NCBI GenBank assembly: GCA_013176395.1
Contig: JABMLP010000020.1
Span: 620,001-684,000, forward strand
Direction: 5' to 3'
Source of the DNA: Venturia oleaginea
Taxonomy: Eukaryota; Ascomycota; Dothideomycetes; Venturiales; Venturiaceae
Length of the DNA: 64,000 bases
Shown here: in pieces, positions 1-8,276 of the stretch
Numbering within the stretch: the first letter of the stretch is position 1
Layout of the letters: each line of letters opens with the position of its first letter
The notes under the pieces: generated by a model
Database searches by the model: none
What the model was told of the DNA's origin: nothing
The model's input: only the letters and a program-made list of their open reading frames with translations
Program-made: the position numbers and the translations under genes

Positions 1-1212
1 TCAGTCTGGCGAGACAAAAAGAAAGGTTTACTTAAACCTCTTCCTGTCCCTAGCCGTATCTGGCAAGATATTTCAGTAGACTTCATAGTCGAATTACCAG
101 AGAGCCAAAGATGCACAAGACTCTGCGTTATTACTGACCGCTTGGGTAAAGGAACTATCCTGTTCCCAGTGCCTAAAGAACAGTTTGGAGCTGAAGGATT
201 TGCAAAACTATTTATGCAGAACTACGTAAGATTACACTGGCTTCCTAGATCTCTAGTCTCAGATAGGGACACGCAATTTGTTAATGCTTTCTGGAAAGAA
301 GTTTGTCACCTTCTTAAGATAGAGAGAAGACTCTCTACAGCGTATCACCCTGAGACTGATGGATCTACGGAAAGAAGAAATCAAGAAGTTGAAGCCTATC
401 TACGTAAGTTCTGTACATTTAGTCAGAACGACTGGGTCGAGCTCCTGCCTATTGCTCAAATATGCCTCGATAATAGACCAAACCAAGCTACGGGCCTATC
501 GCCTTTCTTCTTAACCCACGGTTATAACATTGAGCATATAGGAACTGTTGAAGCTCCCCAGGAAACCCCTAAGAATCCAAAAGAAAAAGCACAAGATCTT
601 GTAGCAAAATTGAAGGACGCACAAGAATGGGCAGAAACGTCAATGGTATCAGCTCAGCAACAGCAAGAATACTACTCTAATAGAGATCGTGCTCCGGCTG
701 ACTCTTTTAAAGTGGGAGACAAAGTCTGGCTCAACCTAAAGAACGTAAAAACCCTACGTCCTTGTAAGAAACTAGACTGGATTCATGGGAAGTATACAGT
801 TACACGAGTTATCAACTCAATGTCTTACGAGCTTGATACACCCAGAGGAATCCACAACCGATTTCATACGTCTTTACTTAGGAGAGCTGGCACAGATCCC
901 CTACCTTCACAAATACAAGATAATACACAGCCGCCTCCTATAGTAACTGAACAAGGAGACGAGGAATACGGTATCGAGGCTATTCTAGCCGCAAGATGGC
1001 GCCGGCGAGGTCGACAACAAACGCGAGAAGTCTTAGTTAAGTGGGTAGGCTACGTTGATCCTACGTGGGAACCCCTTAGCGAACTCCAACAAACTACAGC
1101 TCTGGACGCTTTTGAAAGTGCCTACGGCAACGTTCTTGAAAACGACGGACCTATACTACGCCCTCAGAGACTACGCTCACATCGATCTACAAGAGAGGGG
1201 GGGAGGGGATAA
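1..1212 (+). CDS. Ty3/Gypsy (chromoviral) Pol C-terminus: integrase core + chromodomain, partial
   Basis: The reading frame is already open at base 1, so this is the 3' part of a retrotransposon polyprotein. The first ~190 codons look like a Ty3/Gypsy integrase core: an Asp-containing stretch (ISVDFIVELPES), a second Asp (LVSDRDTQF) and the HPETDGSTERRNQEVE motif supplying the catalytic Glu. A GKVWLN-like 'VGDKVWLNLKNV' segment follows, as in the integrase C-terminal domain. Near the end is a chromodomain (EEYGIEAILAARW... VKWVGYVDPTWEPLSEL), which in chromoviruses guides integration to heterochromatin. The frame has no stop until TAA at 1210-1212, directly before the LTR. Reverse transcriptase and RNase H would lie upstream of the window. 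The open frame suggests a recent copy. Confidence 0.9.
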   Translation, partial: SVWRDKKKGLLKPLPVPSRIWQDISVDFIVELPESQRCTRLCVITDRLGKGTILFPVPKEQFGAEGFAKLFMQNYVRLHWLPRSLVSDRDTQFVNAFWKEVCHLLKIERRLSTAYHPETDGSTERRNQEVEAYLRKFCTFSQNDWVELLPIAQICLDNRPNQATGLSPFFLTHGYNIEHIGTVEAPQETPKNPKEKAQDLVAKLKDAQEWAETSMVSAQQQQEYYSNRDRAPADSFKVGDKVWLNLKNVKTLRPCKKLDWIHGKYTVTRVINSMSYELDTPRGIHNRFHTSLLRRAGTDPLPSQIQDNTQPPPIVTEQGDEEYGIEAILAARWRRRGRQQTREVLVKWVGYVDPTWEPLSELQQTTALDAFESAYGNVLENDGPILRPQRLRSHRSTREGGRG

Positions 1213-1561
1213 TGTTAAGGGATGGAATCCTTCTCTCTAGCTTATCCATGACTGGATTTCCAATTGTTCTCTTGTTATTCTGCAAGCTGTCATGTTCTAT
1301 TTTGCAAGCTGTCATGTTCTATTTTGCAAGCTGTCATGTTCTATTTCGCAAGCTGCCATGTTCTATTTTGCAAGCTGTCACGTTTCCATTTAAAGATACT
1401 TTCTAGAAGGATCTATTGTAAGAGGAGGATTATATATACTAGCTATCCTTCCTGTACTTACACTTTCTTCTCTGTACTTAGATACTTGAAATATAAGCTG
1501 TCTTCCCTCACTTGCGAAACACCTTTGAGGGTTGAACTCTTACATTACCCCTTTAGTAACA
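1213..1561 (+). repeat. Putative 3' LTR of the Ty3/Gypsy element
   Basis: A purine-rich tract (agagaggggg...) at about 1190-1212 looks like the polypurine primer. Right after it is TGTTA (1213), and a matching inverted end TAACA closes at 1561, giving a 349-bp candidate LTR. The 5' LTR is outside the window, so the boundaries cannot be confirmed by direct comparison. The segment carries a 22-bp tandem repeat. Confidence 0.6.
1281..1390. repeat. Five-unit 22-bp tandem repeat inside the LTR
   Basis: Five head-to-tail copies of a 22-bp unit beginning tgcaagctgtcatgttctat (units at 1281, 1303, 1325, 1347, 1369). The first three are identical and the last two diverge by a few bases. It lies in the presumed U3 region of the LTR. 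Confidence 0.9.
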
Positions 1562-1642
1562 ATATATTATCTAAAAATAGGCTATTAAAGCCTCTACTAT
1601 ATAGAGCGGTCCTATACAAATCCTTAGCCGTCAATGCATTAT

Positions 1643-2090
1643 TGTCACGGGCTAGACCCTTGGGCCTTCATCTAGGCTTTGCCTATCTCGCTAGGGCAAG
1701 CTTGTGAATGGCTTGACATCTCCTATCAAACCTCGGAATGATTCTGTGGCAAGCATGTGAATGGCTTGGCATCTCCTTCAAAAAGGAGCTTGCAATCGGG
1801 TACCTACCTTCTTCTCCTTAGCGAGATTGTATTGCACATTTGGGTGGTTCTCCCTGGTATCCAGCCATGATCTTAACCCGTCACATTACAATCTAGCTAA
1901 GGAGGAGAAGATAGATATACGATTGCAAGCTCCTTTTTGAAGGAGATGCCAAGCCATTCACATGCTTGCCATTCACATGCTTGCCACAGAATCATTCCGA
2001 GGTTTAACAGGAGATGTTAAGCCATTCACAAGCTTGCCCTAGCGAGATAGGCAAAGCCTAGATGAAGGCCCAAGGGTCTAGCCCGTGACA
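1643..2090. mobile_element. Foldback (long inverted repeat) element, 448 bp
   Basis: The segment opens TGTCACGGGCTAGACCC and closes with the complement GGGTCTAGCCCGTGACA. The arms (about 1643-1830 and 1886-2090) pair over most of their length, including a region with CTTCAAAAAGGAGCTTGCAA and its complement. The right arm has a ~16-bp internal duplication (gccattcacatgcttg twice). A unique centre of about 55 bp separates the arms. It has no coding potential. TG...CA ends suggest two LTR-derived ends in opposite orientation or a foldback MITE. No exact target-site duplication was found (flanks attat/gttat). Confidence 0.8.
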
Positions 2091-2091
2091 G

Positions 2092-2190
2092 TTATTACAT
2101 GGGCATAGATCAGAATTGCGGGCGTTACTCAGTCCGTCAATCAAACACTTGAGAATGTCCACGTTGATGCACGAACTATGATAGTGTAGT
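2092..2190. repeat. Dispersed MITE-like repeat, copy 1
   Basis: Shares TAGATCAGAATTGCGGGCGT and the following TACTCAG, plus a downstream 'ttgatgcac' block, with the segment at 4942-5045. It lies directly beside the foldback element, so that element may have inserted at its edge. Confidence 0.6.
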
Positions 2191-2335
2191 GTTACGCAGA
2201 GGCTATGGCTCAAAGTAATATAGCTGGATTTGGCTAATCCGTACAATAGGGTTCAAGTGGTCCGGGGCGACAATATCGTATCAAACAAGTGAAGCGAAGC
2301 TTGCAAGATATAAGAGTCGTGAATTGTGCTAGGTA

Positions 2336-4186
2336 ACGTATTCCACCAATCGAGCGGGTCAACCCATCGAGCGGGTCAAAAAGGCTTGGCACGACCAACT
2401 TATGTTACGACTGTTCAATTTAATCGCTATCAACAATAGATTCTAAGTCCGTCGTGCTGCTATCTGATTCAGAAGATATCTTGATATCTTTTTTACAAGC
2501 TCGCGCATTATGCCCAGCTGCGCCGCAGTTCCCACAGCGCCGTTGAATTGGTCGGGCTGTTTCTTGACCACCACTACCACGAGCCTTCTTTGATCCCTGA
2601 AGCGCTATAGACGCCTCTGCAGCTACCTGCGCTGCTGCAGTCCCATACTCAATAGTACCACCTTGCTGGATCCACTTCCTTTTGCGCGATTTTCGGTTCG
2701 TTGTTACTGCTAATTGCTCTTCAAGCTCGCGGTTACGCGCAACAAGCAGAGCGTTTTGGTGTAGCATCAATTCAGCGTCCTTAAACAAGCTGGGAAAAGC
2801 CTGCCTGCGCAGTAACTGGTGACCGAGTAAAAGACTCGCTTACGAGCTTGGATTGGGATCCAAATTCATAAGCATTACTTGGAGTCTTGGACTGCCACGG
2901 CGTTTCTGGGAGATGGGTTTCTGGCGGGGTTCGTAGCCGTACTTCAAGGCGATCCAACACCACCTGCACGTCGATAGGGACTAGCCCTACTGCCTCAAAA
3001 GCCTTTTGACAGCTCTCTTTCATAAACACGTCGAAAAACGCGTCTTTGAAGGCAGGGAGAAAGCCTTCCTTGTTGATATGGTACACGCGTCGGCGTGCCA
3101 AGTCCCGGACGCGTTGGGAGTACTTGCGCTTCAACGGCGAGAAGCAGACCACGTCAAGGGGCTGGAGTATATGCGACGAGTGCGATGGCATGCAGAGGGT
3201 TATAATCTTGTTTTCGAGGCAGTAGTCCTTGAAATCCTGGCTGAGATGGCTCTCATGGCCGTCCAAAATAAGCAGCCTGTATACCCCCACCTGCCGCGCC
3301 TTTGTATACGCGTTAAAGTGCTTCAACCACTCAAGACCAAGCGCATTATTTGTCCAGCCGTTCTCAGAGACCGAGAGCTTCCAATTCCGTGGTATATCTG
3401 CCTCCTCATACCACGCAGAGATATGAACGCGTCCTTTGTAGATAATGAATGGCGGGGTCGCATACCCGGCGGCGCAGATGCTCTGGATAACTGTAACCCA
3501 CTCGCGATCGCCTGGCTGGATTAAATTAGGCCGTGTACGTCTTTCAGAAGCTGTGACGACCTTCATTGACCCAATAACGCCCATCTGGAAGCCAATCTCG
3601 TCAAAGTTGTGCGTATCCTCGTCGTGGATACCGTACTTTGCCTTGGTGTCTGTAACGAGCTTGAACCACGCGCCAATAATCTCTGGATCTTCCTGTAGTA
3701 TCCTCTGCCTATCCTTAGCTCGATTGAAGGCCATCTTGAGCTCATCTGAGCGCGTTATGAACCTCTCAGCCCAGTTTTTCCCTACTGGCTCTCCACCGCG
3801 TACACCCAGTAGTTTATCCGCCATATCTGCTACCTCACACAGCCGGGGCGCGAATCCTCGCGAATCGAGGTCGAGGATGTATTGGAAAATTGTCTGCTCT
3901 TCAGTCGTAGTGAGCTTGTGTCGGGCGTTGCGAGTATCTAGGCGATACGTAATTCCGTTATATCGCCTAGTTAATGTTGAAGGAGGTATATCAAACGCCT
4001 CAGCAGCGCGCCGGAGGCTTCGGAATCGGTGGGTATTGTAGGCAGAAAGGGCAAGCTGGATTCTGCCTTCTCTGTTAGATGATTGCGCGTTTTGTTGTTG
4101 AGACATATTGTGTTGATAAGGGAGCAGCTGGTCTTGGCATAAACTGACCCGCTCGATGGGTTGACCCACTCGATGGTGGAATACGT
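2336..4186 (-). mobile_element. pogo/Fot1-family DNA transposon, complete with TIRs and TA duplication
   Basis: The element is 1851 bp. Its ends are ACGTATTCCACC (2336) and the complement GGTGGAATACGT (4186), each flanked by the dinucleotide TA (2334-2335 and 4187-4188), the target duplication of Tc1/mariner elements. The terminal inverted repeats extend about 45 bp and each contains two near-direct copies of 'cgagcgggtca', possible transposase binding sites. The size matches Fot1/pogo elements. The transposase inside is on the minus strand. Confidence 0.93.
2420..4106 (-). pseudogene. pogo/Fot1 transposase with a single-base frameshift
   Basis: Starting at ATG 4106 (MSQQQNAQSSN), the first frame runs to a stop at 2781. 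It contains an N-terminal psq-type HTH (residues ~10-60), a CENP-B-like DNA-binding region (~70-130), and a DDE_1 catalytic domain with Asp in NFDEIGF, Asp in LILDGHESH and Asp in LQPLDVV. The expected coiled-coil plus CCHC zinc-knuckle tail (CGNCGAAGHNARAC) lies in the next frame, ending at 2420. The junction reads CTTGTTTAAGG; with one T fewer the two parts join as ...QLV/KDAEL..., matching how related transposases continue. The catalytic part is intact, so the truncated product could retain some activity. An ATG further upstream (4199) lies outside the element and is not used here. Confidence 0.88.
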
Positions 4187-5248
4187 TAACTAAAAGCAAT
4201 AGCGAAGTAACTAGAGAGTGAAGATACGAGACACTGAGGGAGCAGAGTCTCGTCCGTTATATAGAGATCTATCTCCTAAGAAATCCTGCGCTCGTGGCGC
4301 TCGCAATCGAGCGTGTCAAGCGCTCACTTTGCCAAGGCTCGAGCGTTCACATGATCCTTCCGATCCCGTGTAACAACTTACTAATCACAAAGGGAATGCG
4401 CCATACATGTCACTAAACGTTCTACGTGACAGTATCCGTAACATGTAGTTTGTTGGTTGCGGTTTTCGAGTGATTGAGGAATCTGAAAAAAAAAGTGAGT
4501 ATTGGTCAAACTGGCGCTCAGACTCGACCTTGACGGTAAAGGTAACGCACTGGTCGTATTTCTCAAGTAACCACTTAACAAGATAAGTAGTTTTATTACA
4601 CCTCGCCCCGTGATTATAGAATGGTCTCAAGGGCCTACGAGATTGATAGAGAGTAGTAAGAAGCACCAATCAGAGCTTACAGACCTGGGCGCTTTTCGAG
4701 TGATTAAGGATACTAGCCAGTGCTTCTCGTCTTGGCCGCCAGATTAACGACTACCCACTTTTTTTCAGCTTCCTCAATTACTCGAAGACCACAATATCAA
4801 CGTGGATAATCTTCAAGTTTTAACTGGCTGACTGAGTGATCCCAAGAGCTCCACTCTACAGCAAATCCTAGCTGAAACACATAGACCAGTTAACTCTTAT
4901 CCCTTCAGTAATAAGAACTCCTTTAAAAAGGCTCGGTGTAGCTTTATCACCTTGGCGTAGATCAGAATTGCGGGCGTTACTCAGCACTCAGTCAGTCACT
5001 CAAAAGCTGGAGGAATTTCCATATTGATGCACAAACGACACTACATGTTGCAAATGTCCTCGTTCAATAGAAAAGCACAATGTTATGGTTGGGTTGTGCA
5101 TCAACATGGACATTGACAGTCTACACTTTTTTGACGGACTGACTGGGTGATTGATTCCGAGAGCTCTGCCCCATAGAACTAGCGGAACCTCGCTGAATAT
5201 GAAGGTAATTTACTTCTTTTTCCATCCACGACAAACCATCCCAAAACC
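4187..5248. repeat. Repeat-rich gene-free stretch with imperfect inverted repeat
   Basis: No gene is supported. At 4942-5045 there is a second copy of the dispersed repeat seen at 2092-2190. Around 4983-5147, cagtcagtcactcaaaag... tattgatgcacaaac is mirrored by ggttgtgcatcaacatgg... ttttgacggactgactggg, a degenerate MITE-like inverted repeat of ~165 bp. A motif cgagtgattRagga recurs at about 4468 and 4696. Confidence 0.55.
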
Positions 5249-6446
5249 ATGGACAGCAGTCTACCTTTTCAAAGACCCAAGATTCGTCTTAGAAGCAGTA
5301 GTGCGACCTTGCCGAGATCTCTAATCCCTTCAAGTCCTCTTGTGGGACCTCAAGAACCGACGAAGAAGCACCGCCATCACCACTCTGTCCACACCCACCA
5401 CGTTCCACACGTCTCCCGCCGCAATGCCAAAGAATCGCAGCAGAGCTCCAGGGATAAGACTGGAGCTTATTGGGATCTTTCAAAACCACCCAGCCGAGTA
5501 GAACAGCCCGATGGCTCTCCTGCAAATGGTAGCAGTACCCCGGCTGGAAGAGGTGGCCGAGGAAGAGATGTCTCAGAGGCAATCAAATCGGAGGACATTG
5601 TCAAGGAGCAACAAAGAGGAAGGGTCAGGGACAAGTACGAGTTCAAGGAGCCTTTGGCATGAGATCACGGACTGATGGCACACAGGGAACTTCGAGAGTC
5701 TCTCCAAGCTCTGTCCGACCAATCTATGAAGACTACCCGCCAACTCGACGATGTATATTACTCTATCCTTGAGAAGTTATCGGTCCTCCAGTCCACGATT
5801 TCCAACCTCCAAGATTTATCTTCCATGACAAAGAACCTACACACGGAGTTCCAGAGAGAGACGGACACTTTTGAAGCAGGCATGAGGGAACAGATCGAAG
5901 CCTTTAGAGGGTTTGATAATCCGAAGCAAAGGATTGGAGATTTCGAAACGCGCGTCAAAATAAGCAAAGAAAAAACAGATGAGTTGAGTGCACGACTCCG
6001 ATCTGCCAGAGCTCGTGTCCACGCTTTAGAGATCGAAGAAAAGGAGTACCAGGACATGGTTAGCCGTATGTCGTCGGCGAGTCAAGCCTGCGAAACAATC
6101 GCTAACACACGAGACAGGTCGAATTAGAATGATGTGGATCATACTGGCCTCAATAGGCGCCTTTATAATCGCTTTATATACCTTCCAAGCCATGAAGCAA
6201 CCGTCTACCCCAGTTGACCCGAAGTCCAACCGTTCGACGCCACCAACGATACCTGGGAGGATATCATCTGCGGTCGAGCAATTACCTGGGACCTTCTCTT
6301 CCGCCGCCAAAGGGATATCTCAAGCCAAGTTTGACACCCACACCAGCGTATTTGCGGCTCAGAACTCAATCGCTCTCCCAACTTCAAGTTCTCGCCCTCG
6401 ATTGAAGGATGACGATCAACGACTGCACGTGTTTGATGAACTGTAA
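5249..6446 (+). CDS. Coiled-coil protein with C-terminal membrane segment, unknown function
   Basis: Three exons (5249-5634, 5686-6065, 6118-6446) give 364 aa. Intron 1 (51 nt) removes an in-frame TGA; intron 2 has a GTATGT donor and GCTAAC branch site. Residues 1-130 are basic and low complexity with a His-rich stretch (HRHHHSVHTHH). Residues ~130-255 are strongly heptad-like (ELRESLQALSDQ... LQSTISNLQDLSS... DELSARLRSARARVHALEIEEKEY), consistent with a coiled coil. A hydrophobic helix WIILASIGAFIIALYTF (~258-275) follows, then a Ser/Thr/Pro-rich tail of ~90 residues. It may be a tail-proximal anchored protein of the ER or nuclear envelope, but I do not recognise the family. Confidence 0.75.
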
Positions 6447-6793
6447 TATAGCATTTCAACACTTGATTGACATCAGGGCTACATGCAATCGGATTGGGCT
6501 ACCGAGGCAATCTGGAGGCCTCAACTTTGATATTCCTAAGGGTGCCCAACACCGATAATGTACAAACCTGAGTATTATCTTCATTTCAAGCCCAATGTAC
6601 AGGGCTATCATCCCGCTCGCTGTTTGAGATTCAACGCAGCGCAAATGACAGGGCATCAAGAGCTAATATGTTACATTACCGGTGAGCGGTCGCCACATCC
6701 GGTAACATCTTCCATGCACTACTCCGCCTTTTTGAATGACGTAGAAAAATCCCAGTCATTCAAGATTCCACAACCAATCTAAAGGCAATCATG
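6447..6793. other. Convergent intergenic region, no gene seen
   Basis: Lies between the 3' ends of the coiled-coil gene (+) and the TspO gene (-). It probably holds both 3' UTRs. No coding or repeat signal was found. Confidence 0.5.
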
Positions 6794-7556
6794 TTAGCTT
6801 TCCTGCTATTTTCCGTATCTCTGGTAGTGACAATCAACAAAACTTACGGTTAGGTATGTAGCGAAGCCGAGCCATCCCAAATAGGGGACCATCAACCATG
6901 ATGCGGTAGTGTCGACTTCACTCCATACGTAGGTCAAGTACGAGGTAGTTCCGACGAGGGTGACGATATCTGCTACTGCTTCTTTGGGACGTTGAATGCC
7001 GAAGAAGAGGGGCATCCAGATGAGATTTAGGCCGAGTTGGATTGTGTAAAGTGTGGCTCCGTGCTGGAGGTGAAATGAATTTAGTGATGGGGTTCCAAAG
7101 GTGTATTTTTTCATTGGATTCGAGGAGGTTAGTTACCTTTGCGTTTGCTACCGCTTGTGGGTCGAAGGAGGAATTCATTCCTGCTGTCCAGGCGCGGTAG
7201 GATGCATAGCCCATTCCCGCGTAGAGAGCACTCCATACTGGTGCAAATATCCAAGCGGGTGGGTTCAAGGGAGGTTGCTTAAATTCTTTGTATTGCCTTT
7301 TGGTCTTGTCGGCTGTGTTGAATGTATGGTCAGCATTGGCGTCTTGCGTGTACTATTTCCAATGCCATAGTGAAATCATGTGCATTAAGTTCTTTATAAA
7401 GGCTGAATGAAAGTGATTCAACATGAATACAGAAGGCAGCTTACGTCGAGTGATAAAGCCAATGGCATTACCCAGCGCCAAAGGTGTCAGAATTGCAACG
7501 GCAGGGTTGGCAAAAATGAAGTTGGGAAGGGTGAGGGAGGCAATGTGGGAAGTCAT
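6794..7556 (-). CDS. TspO/MBR family translocator protein (peripheral benzodiazepine receptor homologue)
   Basis: Four exons on the minus strand (7556-7445, 7312-7137, 7063-6848, 6802-6794) give 170 aa, the usual length for TspO. All introns keep frame, and donors include GTAAGC, GTAACT and GTAAGT. Family signatures are [20 protein letters not shown] in the second segment and [20 protein letters not shown] in the third. Five hydrophobic segments are expected, placing it in the mitochondrial or ER membrane. Known family members bind tetrapyrroles and sterols. The last exon is only three codons (Glu-Ser-stop); the final intron could be mispredicted, in which case the tail would differ by a few residues. 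Confidence 0.88.
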
Positions 7557-8276
7557 GTTCGTGTTTGATGCTTGTCAAGCAGTGAGCTGGCTGTGTGGTA
7601 GGAAGTGAGGACTTGGGTAGAGAGAGTCACTCGATGTGTACAGTTTCTCGAATACTGGAACAGCTGTTCACTGCATCATTCGATGCCAGAAGGTGGCTGT
7701 CTACATTGGGCTAGATCCGCGTTCCAGGTTGAAGATCAACTTCCGTCCTCGCCAGACGCCAGACTTCCACCCTGATACCAAATACTGCCAGCTGGAATTG
7801 CTGCCGCACATTCGTGGGTACTCCATCACATACTATATCTTGTTCGTACGTTACTCCGCCCATCATCATCATCACCAATTATCATGTCTCTCCTCTTCTC
7901 CATTGCCCGTGGCTGCGCTTCGGGACAAAGACCTGGCTGTACGCGGTTCTCTGGGCCCGTCAGCTCTGAGCCCTCTCATCAAGCTTTATCTTCTCTTTGG
8001 ACCTAGGAGACGCTCTCTTCTACTGTTGCGCTATCATCATCTTCATTACGCTCTCTTCTTCTCCTTCTTCTGCCTCACCTCTTCTGATTCTACTGTCTAA
8101 CGCGAACTGCGGCGCACAGCTTATACGGATCGTTGTTTATGACTTAATCCACCCTAGCCTCCCCCAGGCCTTGAACAGCCTACCTTGGTCCCGCGCCTTC
8201 GAGCGCAACATTTCGACCATCGCACTGTTCTGTAACCTAGCCAGGCCCAGCTGCGCAGCGCTGGACGCCGTTGGTG
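7557..8276. promoter_or_regulatory. Divergent promoter region between TspO and ARS2 homologues
   Basis: 720 bp between two divergently transcribed genes. Pyrimidine-rich runs and CATCATCATC repeats near 7860 and 8033 fit a 5' leader. No TATA box or identifiable operator was seen. Confidence 0.4.

Noticed and set aside
3006..4041. Plus-strand ORFs opposite the Fot1-like transposase
   Set aside because: They are antisense shadows of the transposase coding frame.
7636..8100. 154-codon plus-strand ORF with a His run
   Set aside because: Low-complexity composition (CATC repeats) in the upstream region of ARS2; no domain.
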